A program made the translations under genes and the position numbers. From positions 1,352,501-1,416,500 of the forward strand of contig CM052360.1 in assembly GCA_028551475.1 (NCBI GenBank): a stretch of DNA of 64,000 bases. Reading direction: 5' to 3'. The notes under the pieces were generated by a model. That model ran no database searches. It saw only the letters and a list, made by a program, of their open reading frames with translations, and was not told the DNA's origin. Origin of the DNA: Casuarina equisetifolia. Taxonomy: Eukaryota > Streptophyta > Magnoliopsida > Fagales > Casuarinaceae. This document shows positions 1 to 9,359 of the stretch, piece by piece. How positions within the stretch are numbered: the first letter of the stretch is position 1; each line of letters opens with the position of its first letter.

Positions 1-346
1 TTAAAGATATCAGGAGTTGCAATCCCCATGCTTTGAACTATTAGTCTTTGGACTGTTTCACGCTTTATACACATTGAGCAAGGGATTGCCAGATTTTTTT
101 CTTGCAATTTTCTTTCGGAGATTGTATGACTCTGGCTTGCCCGTTGGACTTGTCCTCTTTACAATGTTTATTTTCATCCGTTTCAGCCCTCAAGGATTGG
201 TGGGTTTTTGGTGCTACACTAGTTTCTGAGGTTTCGCTTCATTCAATGGAGAATTTTCACTCCCTTAAGTTTGTCTGTAAAATTCTGGGTATGGAATGCT
301 TTTTCTGTATGATAATGTTATTTAAGAGGCTTTGTATGTGATACAG

Positions 347-424
347 GTTTCTCCCCATAAGAGAGGCATAAGAAATGGACCCAAGGCTCTAAAACCCATC
401 CCTGTAATAATTCGGTGCAAGTAA
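347..424 (+). CDS. Possible terminal exon of an upstream gene
   Basis: A T-rich tract ending in an AG acceptor precedes 25 open codons and a TAA stop. The peptide begins VSPHKRGIRNGPKALKPIPV and ends IRCK. The layout, an intron-like stretch followed by a short basic open segment, is what a last exon would look like if the gene begins left of the window. I do not recognise the peptide. It could equally be chance, since the segment is short and a GT follows within its last codons. Confidence 0.2.
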   Translation, partial: VSPHKRGIRNGPKALKPIPVIIRCK

Positions 425-1092
425 GTATTTTGCCAATACTTCTTTGATAAGTGTGTTTTGCCAAGATTGTTAGCTACATGTATTTTATGTTTCATGTGGA
501 AGTTACATATTCCAGACAAGCAAGGGAGGAAAAAATGTTTGATTATCTTTTAAAAAGTTTAGTTCGGCTTGCCTTTTCTGACAACCAAATGATTTTCTTG
601 CAAACTTAGCTTCAGGTTATCATTTGGAGGATTTTCATATTTAAAACTACAGGATGGCAGTTTGTTATTTGTTCTAATGTTTTAATGAAACTTAGGAACA
701 TCCTTGGTTTCTGTTCATTGAGCCTTGTTTAGTTCACAGCTTCAAATGTAAGAAGCCTCTCTTTGAGTAGACAAATTTGAGAATTTTTTTTTCCACTAAA
801 AGGAGGTTTGGCTGTCTTTTCAACTAGAGATGCAGGACCTCGAGGCTTTGCAAATGAAAGATTCATAAATTCATAAACGATATGTAAACGAGCTAGAACA
901 AGTTGTTTCTTGAAAGCCTTGATAGGAAGATGAATTTGAATGATTTTAGTTCTTAAAAAACATGGCGCATAGTCTTATGCCTTTATTTTCTGGAACAATA
1001 AATCACTTGCATCAACCTCATATGCATAATAGAAACCAAATCTTTTTGCTTCCAAAGAATTGAAACTATAAATTTCTGTTTTGATTATGTAA
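425..1092. other. Spacer without recognised gene
   Basis: A+T-rich, T-run-rich sequence resembling intron or 3' flank on the plus strand. No open frame of convincing quality and no repeat was seen. It may belong to the decayed gene fragment that follows. Confidence 0.4.
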
Positions 1093-1947
1093 ATCTACCT
1101 CCACTTGGTTGTTCTGGACCATTTACAAAGCAAATACAATGCTCTTGCAGGGCTTGTGGTAAGGTCAAGCTGCCACACTTCTACTGTTGCAGTGGGCATA
1201 GGGGAAATGTCGGTGAGCAAAATGATTCAACCAGATAATCAAGTTCTCTGCTATGAAGATCAAATCTTGCTGGACTCTTTAAGAGTTCTAAGTTCTCAGT
1301 CTGCAACAAATCTTCACGAAGTAGTTGGACTTCATATTGAATGTTTCTTGCAGGCTATGTTGCAGGCTATGTTGAGCCTTCTCTCTTTACTATCAATACC
1401 TCTTCTATCAAGTCTTTGTCGGTGCTAGAACAATACCCAATGAAGCTGAGTTGTGGATAACTTATTTTGTTAAACAGTAGAAGGGTTCTGCAATTGGACC
1501 AAGAGCCTGTATATGATAAGGCAGGTATTTCAATAGGTGCTGAATTTGCTGCCAAATTATGTACTTATCCATAAAATGTTTGGCTTCTTTTGGTTGTATT
1601 CCAACGGAAGTATTGCAAAAGATAAAGTAAAATTGGTGGAGGCTGCTCTTAGTGGGAAGTCACATCTAAAACAGCTAGATTTAGACATTCTCATGGAGAA
1701 GTTGAATCCCGTTGTTATGGATAATGGGCTAAAAGTTTAGTGGGTCTTATCTGGTTCCCGAAGTGGATTACCAGATATAGCTGCTTTTGCCTTTAACAGT
1801 TCATATTCATACCATTTCCTTGGACGTCTTGAACTTGCAAGATGCTTAAAGCGGCCGGCTGATGGCACACCTGCGTGGGCGCCATGTGAAAGCTTACCTG
1901 TAAACCATTATGGGGTGGTTCGAGCATCGAATTTGCATACTTCATAG
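1093..1947 (+). pseudogene. Fragment resembling plant NAP1 (SCAR/WAVE complex subunit)
   Basis: Three protein-like stretches follow one another on the plus strand. The first has a frame open from 1093 containing VAVGIGEMSVSKMIQ and NLHEVVGLHIECFL. The second carries SIGAEFAAKLCT near 1530. The third runs from about 1617 to 1945 with LDLDILMEKLNPVVMDNGLK and, after an in-frame TAG at 1738-1740, LSGSRSGLPDIA, LELARCL and APCESLP. From memory these resemble consecutive parts of plant Nck-associated protein 1 (NAP1/GNARLED), a subunit of the SCAR/WAVE actin-nucleation complex. Between the stretches the frame shifts and meets stops, there are no clear introns, and a 12-base direct duplication sits at about 1353-1376. 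No start or full-length gene is present, so I read it as a truncated, decayed gene copy. The family assignment is from recall and moderate at best. Confidence 0.4.
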
Positions 1948-2437
1948 GGGTTAGCAGGTGACAGTTCCTCACGTAAACTACCTATCAATCTTCCTCAACA
2001 GCTCGCTTACGTGCATAGCTTTGCTAAATCATGCACCAGAGCCACAACAACGCGATAACATCTCCAGCAAAGGATGTATCTCTTGGAACGTCATAACATC
2101 CTTTATTCATGGACAAATTGCTTTTTTCCTTCATAAATTGACTTTGAAGATGACATTAATGATACTGTTCCAAGCCTAGCTAGTACCAACTTCAAGGAAG
2201 CTCATGTAATAGTATGACTTAAACCATAAAAGTGATAAAGAGAATCAAACTTCCTGTCTTTAACAGTAACTTCATCAGCTATGCTTGAAACATGTTACAA
2301 GATTTATATTCGACTTAAAAACTAATTAAATAAAAAAAATATTCACTATATGTAACTTTCATTATAAATTACTATTAATGATAGAAGTTGGAAAGGTGTA
2401 ATGGGAGTTAACGTTGGACTTTCCAACGACTATTGAC

Positions 2438-2896
2438 ATGCGAGACGACAACAGCAAACATCATATGATGCAGGTAAAAGAAAAGGCTGACAACATTAAC
2501 TGCAGGCTCAAATCTTCATATGACGAAGTAGGAAAATCCACCTTACAAAAGCACCGCATCGACAGCGACTACGTGCCTGCCTCCAACGCCCCCTTCCCTG
2601 ACCCTCCAGTCACGTTGCACTCAAAGCTCAGCATTGGAGGCCGCGTTAGAGCTTTAAATATTTTACCGTCGGGACGGAGCACCATCGGTGAAACATTGCA
2701 GAAGATTATCCCGACCGACCCAGATCACGAATATGAACGTAAAGAAAAAGAGTCGAAAGGACTGCCGGAGTCAGTTGCGTATGAGCATCTCCTGCGTCTT
2801 TTCAGCAAAATACCTTTCACATGGCAGCCATGCCCGGACTCGGCACACGCGTCGTGTCGTCGGTGGGTCATGCTGTGCTCCACCGCGAGAATTTAA
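2438..2896 (+). CDS. Unrecognised 152-residue ORF upstream of PHO1
   Basis: An ATG-started open frame with higher G+C than its surroundings. The product is hydrophilic, without signal peptide or membrane segment, rich in charged residues in the middle, and ends in a Cys- and Arg-containing tail. I do not recognise a family. It lies about 200 bases upstream of the PHO1 TATA box, so it may be promoter sequence that is open by chance, or the remnant of a gene exon. The spacer at 1948-2437 between it and the NAP1-like fragment is A+T rich and shows nothing else. Confidence 0.15.
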   Translation: MRDDNSKHHMMQVKEKADNINCRLKSSYDEVGKSTLQKHRIDSDYVPASNAPFPDPPVTLHSKLSIGGRVRALNILPSGRSTIGETLQKIIPTDPDHEYERKEKESKGLPESVAYEHLLRLFSKIPFTWQPCPDSAHASCRRWVMLCSTARI

Positions 2897-3091
2897 TACA
2901 AGGTGACGTACACCGTCTTCTGGGCACAGAGCCTTATCTGTGATAACCAATCAGATGAAAAAGTGTATTGATTTGGTGAAGGTAGCTGGGGTGATTTGGT
3001 GGAGACCACGGGTGTAGAGTGGTCTGGGAACTACTTGATTTTTGAGCTTAACGAACTGGAATGGCAGCTAGCAGAGCATGGGGCTTCTGGG

Positions 3092-3098
3092 TATAAAA
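3092..3098 (+). promoter_or_regulatory. TATA box of the PHO1-like gene
   Basis: TATAAAA lies about 740 bases upstream of the coding start. No other promoter-like box was seen nearer. Transcription would begin roughly 30 bases downstream, giving a leader of several hundred bases before splicing. Leader exon 1 could end at 3188 (CAG before GTACTT) and join an acceptor at 3681-3682 (TTGCAG), although an acceptor near 3340 is also possible. Confidence 0.5.
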
Positions 3099-3698
3099 GG
3101 ACGTGAGCCTGAGGCTGAGAGGTTTCAGTTTCCAAATGCTTCTCTGAATACTGGTGAGGAGTTTCTAAAGCGGGAAAATCCATTTCCAGGTACTTCACGA
3201 CCTCGCCAGCTTACTTTGTTCGTCAAGTATCTGTATTTCAGTTCTTGAATCGGTGCATTCTGATACGCAAGAATTCTCTCGGTAGCATTCTTGATGTTTC
3301 TTAAGAATGCTTCTTTTCCTGCTATGGTTAATCTGTGCAGCGTCTGAAGACTGATCGTTATCTTCCTTTGGTTAGAGTGAATTCTCGAATTCCATTGATT
3401 TGTTTTTGTATCTCTGATACGAGTGAGTTATTATTTGCATGCATTTGTTTGTTTTTTCTTATTGCAATCATCTTTGTTAGTGTTGTATATACCATCAAAA
3501 TCAACCTGGGGTGGCTTCAACTCTTGACTTTCTCAAACTGTTTCCATTCACTTTTCTTTTGTGTTCTTAATTGTGAAACAGAGTCCGTAACACAAGTATT
3601 GTTCTATGTTGATGTACTGTAGAAAGCATTTAATCTCCATTTCCGGTTTGCTATGTTAGGACAAGTTTTGCTTCATGTTGCAGGAAGATAAGAAAGTG

Positions 3699-3767
3699 AT
3701 GAACGACCTCATATATATTCTGCCCAGATTAGAAACCATAACTTACAATGATTTCCTGGTTGTTTAG
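3699..3767 (+). promoter_or_regulatory. Upstream ORF in the PHO1 leader (22 codons)
   Basis: An ATG at 3699 opens a frame of 22 codons (beginning MNDLIYILPR) ending in TAG, 63 bases before the main start. It lies in the last part of the leader, after the most likely leader-intron acceptor, so it should be present in the mature mRNA. A ribosome starting here would terminate before the main ATG. A translation-repressing uORF has been described in Arabidopsis PHO1; whether this peptide is related is unknown. Confidence 0.5.
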
Positions 3768-3830
3768 GAGAGACATAAGTGAAGTACATAGGGAAGGACT
3801 TACAAATTGTGCAGAAAGAGAAGCATCAAG

Positions 3831-6800
3831 ATGAAATTCGGGAAAGAATTCAAGAAGCAAATGGTGCCCGAGTGGACAGAAGCCTATATGGACTACAACG
3901 GCCTCAAAAGGATACTAAGAGAGGTCAGGCGTCATAAACAAAGTAGGCATCCTGCAAGACAAAACAGAGCATTACAGCAGAAACAGACGTTGGACAGAGC
4001 TTTCAGTGGGCTGAACCCAGAATCTAGCAATGTTCAAAGTATGGGGGACATCGAGGACCAAGTTATAGCTGTTGGAACCTTGCAGCAAGATGGTTCGCAG
4101 GAGGTGTACAAGACCAAGTTCCTGGGGCAGGCGGAGAATGGAGGAGAAGTTGAGGCAATGTTTTTTGAAAAACTTGATGAAGAGCTCAATAAGGTGAATA
4201 GTTTTTACAAAGACAAGGTGGAGGCATTGTTGCACGAAGCTACCCTCTTGGATAAACAAATGGATGCTTTCATTGCATTGCGGATAAAGGTGCAAAACCC
4301 AGAGCTTAATAGCTCTAATCTAAAGAGAGTTAATCGTGCCAATGTTGCCTTGAACATACATCTCACAAGCAACACTTGGAGCAGAAACAATAGTCAAGGT
4401 AAATCCATTTGCTTTTCTTAATAAAAGAAATATGTTTTACATCAACAAAGGAAAGTAAATTACCTCATCACCGTTTAGAGAACACTATCAAGTTTCTGAT
4501 GTGGTGTAGTTGTTTAAATAGAATTTGTGGGAAGATGACTGGAATGTTTTCACAGGTTTTAATGTTTCACGGTGCATGTAGCTTCAATGTGGCATGAAGT
4601 TCTCCAACACATGTTCTACTCAATTTTCACATTAAAATGCAGCCCAAAATTGAATTTTTTTTTTTTGCATGTTGTTATACCATTATTCTGCTTATTAACA
4701 GCCACGAAATCCCTGAGATGCAGTAAGAATTTGACTAGTTCACGTAGCTATGGTTTGCAAGTCAGTGGAGATAGTTAATATTGCTTCTTTGTAGTTTCTC
4801 CCAGAAGCTACAAATCTGTTGAGGTAGTTCCGACTCAAGTCGTCAGTAGCTATGCGATTGAAGTTCGGAGGCCATGTTATTCCTAAAACATGATTTACTG
4901 CCAATGTGCAGGAATGATGCCAACGAATATGAGTGTTGGGAGCTCATTTGCGTAACAATCATCAGCTAGAAGAATCTACTGATAGTTGAAGTGATGATGT
5001 AGTTCCCATTCTTAAAACACAATAACACTATTTACTTAGGAAGATGGAAAGTCCATCACATTTAAGTTTCTTCCCAAATGTGCAGGAGAGGAGCATAGGA
5101 AGTCGACAACTGAAGAAAATCCTCATGATAATCATCAACAAGAAGGCGGGGCAGATGTCAGTCCAATTAGTAACACCAGTTGCAATAGTGGTGAAGATCC
5201 CTTACAAATTCTTGAGCATGTGAAAATTAACAATACTCTTGAGTCTCCAATTTCGACCATCAAAGGTGTTTTCAAGGATTCTAAAGAAGAGGACTTGAGT
5301 TTTAATAAACAAGAGCTGAAAAAAGTCAAAGAAAGACTGAGACACGTGTTTATTGAATTTTACCACAAGCTTCGTCTTCTAAAACACTACAGGTAATGAA
5401 ATAAACTATTAACAGATCTTCTTAAATAATTTTTTGCTTTTTATGTGGTTTCATCTTTATCTGATTATTCATTTTGGCAAATGGATGGAGCAGTTTTATG
5501 AACCTTTCAGCATTTTCTAAGATCATGAAGAAGTATGAAAAGGTCAGACATACTTTTAGCACTTATTTTGTTTTCTAGATCCTGTCCTACCTATCTTATT
5601 TAGATTCGTGCAAAGAGCTATAGGAGTTTCTTTTCAATTGTAAATATCAATTAAAGAAGATGTGTTTACTTTATTTGAAATGTTGCAGACCACATCGAGG
5701 AAAGCAGCCAGATCATACATGAAAATAGTGGATAACTCTTACCTTGGCAATTCTGATGAGGTTTCTCTCATTCCATTTGTGTTCAGTCAAATTTGGCATA
5801 TCATACATTAGATTATTTTATTTTCTTAGCCCATACGCTCAAAGGTTCCAATGGATCCACAGTATAATATTCATCTTCTTTTAACCATATTTTCCACTAT
5901 ACTAATTGCATCACTTTGCTTAATTGTAGGTTAATCGTCTTTTGGAGAGAGTGGAGGCCGCCTTCATCAAGAATTTTTCAAACTCAAATCGTAGAGAAGG
6001 CATGAAGTCATTGAGGCCAAAACCAAAAAGAGAAAAACACAGCGTAACATTTTTCTCAGGTAGCTGATCCCTTCCAATTCTTTTCCCTTTGCTAATATCG
6101 AATTTTTTTTGTAAGGTTTAGTTGTGGCTGTGGTTCCAAGGCTTCATTAATTAGCTTCTTTGTTTTATCTTGTCAATTTCAGGTTTCTTTTTGGGTTGCT
6201 CAATTGCTCTAATAGTAGCTATTGCTCTAAGAGTAGCAGCTGACAATCTTACAGACAAGGAGGAGGGCACCCAGTTCATGGAAAACATTTTCCCACTGTA
6301 CACGTAACAATGGACTTCCCTAAGACTTTTATCCACCATGAAAATGGTTACTTTTAAAGCACTTCTTCAACTTTTTCATCGAGCCTGTGTCCCCCTTTAA
6401 CAATGACTTTTTCCTTGCAGTTTGTTTGGATATATTGTTCTTCATATGCTCATGTATGGGGCAAATATATACTTTTGGAGGCATTATCGGGTCAATTATC
6501 CGTTTATATTTGGTTTCAAGCGAGGAACTGAGTTGGGCTATCGAGAAGTTTTCCTCCTCAGCACTGGTCTTGCAGTTCTTGCATCTTCTGGTTTCCTAGC
6601 AAACTTGCACCTCATCATGGACTCAAGTACTCAAAATTACGGGACAATGGCTGAATTGGTTCCTCTTTGTTTGGTTACTGTAAGACCTTCGAAGTAGGAT
6701 AGATTTGATTTTCTGGAGTTCTTTAACCTTGTTTTTTAGAAGTAATTGCTGCTACACAATTATGAGCAATTTCCTCAGGTTAACATCGATCTTTTTGTCT

Positions 6801-8706
6801 GCAGCTTGTGTTTGTCATCACTTTCTGTCCTTTCAACATCATATTCCATTCAAGTCGTTTCTTCTTGATTAAATGTATTCTCCGCTGTTTCTGCGCTCCT
6901 CTCTACCGGGTAATGAACCGTCAATAAGTAGATAACTTCCTTAAGGTCATTTAGATACCGTGATTGAATGTCTTTCCTTTCAGGTTACTCTACCAGATTT
7001 TTTCTTGGCAGACCAGCTTACCAGCCAGGTTTGACACTCCCATTCCTTTAATGGCTGCAACCACTAATGATCTATGGCTTTCTATCTTGAATATGCTTTT
7101 TGTTGCTGTTTTACCTCAGATCCAAGCCTTCAGGATTTTTGAGTTATACATCTGCTACTATGGATTGGGAGAATACTCAAGGGGGCAAAACAAGTGCCGG
7201 AATCATGGTGTCTACAATATTTTCTACTTCATTGTTGCTGTTATACCATTTTGGCTGCGGTTCCTACAGGTATGATATGCCTTATCCTTTTCTTAGCTTT
7301 ATGGTATTAAAAACAGGTTTATAGTTGAACCTAAAGGTAAGCTCATAAGTTGATGAAATATTCTTATATTTAAACACTACCTAAAAATTGTATTTTTTAA
7401 TATATGACTTTCATCTTTATCACTTTTCGCATGCCAAGTACATCTTAGGCTTAAAATTGAATAAGAATTATAGTAAATCAACCTAAATTTTGATAGTCTA
7501 ACTCAAAAATCAACTCAGAAGTTAAGAGATAATTTTTATGTTTAATTAACATTCAAAGATCATATTTTTTCACAAGACTTTCGTTTCCCATATTTGAGTA
7601 TGCTACCTGCGATGCTAACATATGCCATGTGTAACTTTGTAGTGCATTCGTCGACTTTGTGAAGAGAAAGATGCAATGCAGGGGTTCAACGCTTTAAAGT
7701 ACTTCTCAACCATTGTTGCAGTTCTTTTTAGAACAGCCTTTGAGCTAAGAAAGGGAATGACCTTGTTGGTGTTGGCTCTAGTGAGCTCCTTTGTTGCTGT
7801 AACGTTTAATACCTACTGGGATATTGTCGTTGACTGGGGGCTTCTGCGAAGGCAATCTAAGAACAAATACCTGAGAGATAAACTTCTAGTTTCGCATAAA
7901 AGTGTCTACTATGCAGCCATGGTATTCTTCTGCTTGATTCGAGAGATATTTTAATCTTCTGTCAATGTTCTTCCCGTTAATGAAATTTGTTTGTGGGCTT
8001 CCATCACAGGTCCTGAATATAATCCTTCGACTTGGTTGGATTCAACTGATGCTAGGATTCAGATTGCATTCCCTGCATAAGCTGACCATGACTACGATCA
8101 TTTCCTGCCTAGAAATTGTTCGCCGTGGCATTTGGAGCTTCTTCAGGTATGGTTTTCTGACATCGGAAAACATATTAGTTGTTACAAAGTTAAATTTTTC
8201 TATAAAAGCTAGTTTAAAAAAAAAAGGAATATTTATTATATAAAAATTATTTTAGAAGTTCATACCTTATTAATGTAAACCAACTTTATATCACAATGCC
8301 ATTTTTACTATGTGAATTTTAACTTATATTTTATAAAGGTGTTAAAGAAGGACCCGGCTTTGATGCATTATTATAAAACATAATCTTTTTACAAAAATTA
8401 GCTTAAGGGAATGAGATATTTACTACATATAAAACACATCTCAAGCTTATACTAATAATGTAAGATAACTCCATATTGGTTTTTATCAGTTGTCCTTGCA
8501 TAAAATTGTGAGAATTAATAAGAGTATGCTTCAAGGGGTTGTTACTAAATTCATGGTGCTTGAACCTTGTTTATTGAATTAGGTTGGAGAACGAGCACTT
8601 GAACAATGTTGGCAAATATCGTGCGTTCAAGTCAGTCCCATTGCCTTTTAGTTACTATGAGACTGAAAATGATGATGAAGATGATGAAGAAGACAAAGAC
8701 GATTGA
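3831..8706 (+). CDS. PHO1: PHO1-type phosphate exporter (SPX-EXS protein)
   Basis: PHO1 proteins export inorganic phosphate to the xylem and sit in Golgi/endosomal and plasma membranes. The SPX domain senses inositol pyrophosphates. The first ATG gives MKFGKEF, the canonical SPX start. Proposed exons: 3831-4398, 5086-5392, 5494-5542, 5689-5760, 5930-6059, 6183-6303, 6421-6679, 6805-6909, 6984-7028, 7120-7269, 7643-7921, 8010-8146 and 8583-8706, giving about 781 residues, normal for the family. A 21-base exon at 4702-4722 would also keep phase. SPX occupies about residues 1-290, including [16 protein letters not shown] and [11 protein letters not shown]. Several membrane helices follow, then the EXS domain with [23 protein letters not shown] and [22 protein letters not shown]. 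The C-terminus is a run of Asp and Glu. Its position beside LSMT suggests the PHO1;H3 orthologue. Exon boundaries between 4399 and 5085 are the weakest part. Confidence 0.93.
8150..8530 (+). repeat. Repeat family R, copy 1 (inside last PHO1 intron)
   Basis: An A+T-rich block filling the last PHO1 intron. It contains the phrases found again downstream, including TACTACATATAAA, ACTAATAATGTAAGATAACT and a TTATAAAACATAATCT-like stretch. Within the block a unit of roughly 200 bases is present twice in diverged form. No coding capacity was seen. Confidence 0.7.
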
Positions 8707-8759
8707 GCATCAACACAATGTAACATGAAGTTGTGCACATGAATTGTCTAGTTAAACTA

Positions 8760-9240
8760 AGACTTCTCCATAAATGAAAGCATATTAATTGTTGTTATAA
8801 AATTCAATTCTTTCACAAAAGCGATTTGTAAAAAAGGAATGTTTACTACATATAAATCACTTCAAAAGTTCATACTTGATCAATGTAAAGTTACTCTGTA
8901 CTAGTTTTTAGTATGTCTCCCTAATCATAATGGGTTAATCTGGATCACACCATAGTGCCACTTTTACTATGTAAATCTTGACCAAGATTCATAAGGGTTC
9001 TAAAGAAGAATCAAGCTCTAATACCATGTTACAAAGTATAATTCTTTTACAAAAAATTAACCTAAAGGAATAAGATATTTACTATAAGTAAATCACTCTA
9101 CAAGTTGATACTAATAATGTAAGATAACTCCATATTGACTTCTAATAATTGTCATTGTTGCATAAAATTGTGAGAATTTAATGAGAGTAAGCTTCAAAGG
9201 ATTGTTTCCAAATTCATGGTACTTAACCTTGTTTACTGGA
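8760..9240 (+). repeat. Repeat family R, copy 2
   Basis: A diverged direct copy of the intron repeat, between the native last PHO1 exon and its forward duplicate. It shares the phrases TTTACTACATATAAATCAC, ACTAATAATGTAAGATAACT and CTAATACCATGTTACAAAG. The last phrase resembles the complement of the initiator-tRNA primer site common in plant LTR elements, so an origin from such an element is possible but not shown. With copy 1 and the exons it forms a tandem duplication of the gene's 3' end. Confidence 0.7.
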
Positions 9241-9244
9241 TAAG

Positions 9245-9326
9245 GTTGGAGGAAGAGCACCTAAACAGTATCGGCAAATACCGTGAATTCAAGTCAGTCC
9301 CATTGCCCTTCAGTTGCGCACCATGA
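9245..9326 (+). pseudogene. Forward duplicate of last PHO1 exon (possible alternative exon)
   Basis: After an AG acceptor the sequence encodes LEEEHLNSIGKYREFK and SVPLPFS in the same phase as the native exon at 8583, then ends with Cys-Ala-Pro and a TGA. The acidic tail of the native exon is missing. It could be a dead duplicate, or it could be spliced to the donor at 8147 as an alternative last exon giving a shorter C-terminus. The frame is intact over its 27 codons. Confidence 0.6.
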
Positions 9327-9359
9327 ATGTCTAGTTAAGCTAGAACTTCTCCATAAATG

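Noticed and set aside
3807-3830. N-terminal extension of PHO1 (eight residues before MKFGKEF)
   Set aside because: The extended frame opens with TTG, not ATG; the SPX domain requires the MKFGKEF start.
4908-4955. Extra PHO1 exon after TGTGCAG (reading [15 protein letters not shown] or [12 protein letters not shown])
   Set aside because: Its boundaries do not keep phase with the next exon at 5086, and no SPX similarity was seen.
7029-7119. Apparent coding continuity through a PHO1 intron
   Set aside because: The 91-base segment is not a multiple of three and reads through only in a different frame from the flanking exons.
9000-9030. Primer-site-like phrase CTAATACCATGTTA as proof of an LTR element
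   Set aside because: The phrase is short and widespread in plant introns; no long terminal repeats or coding parts accompany it.
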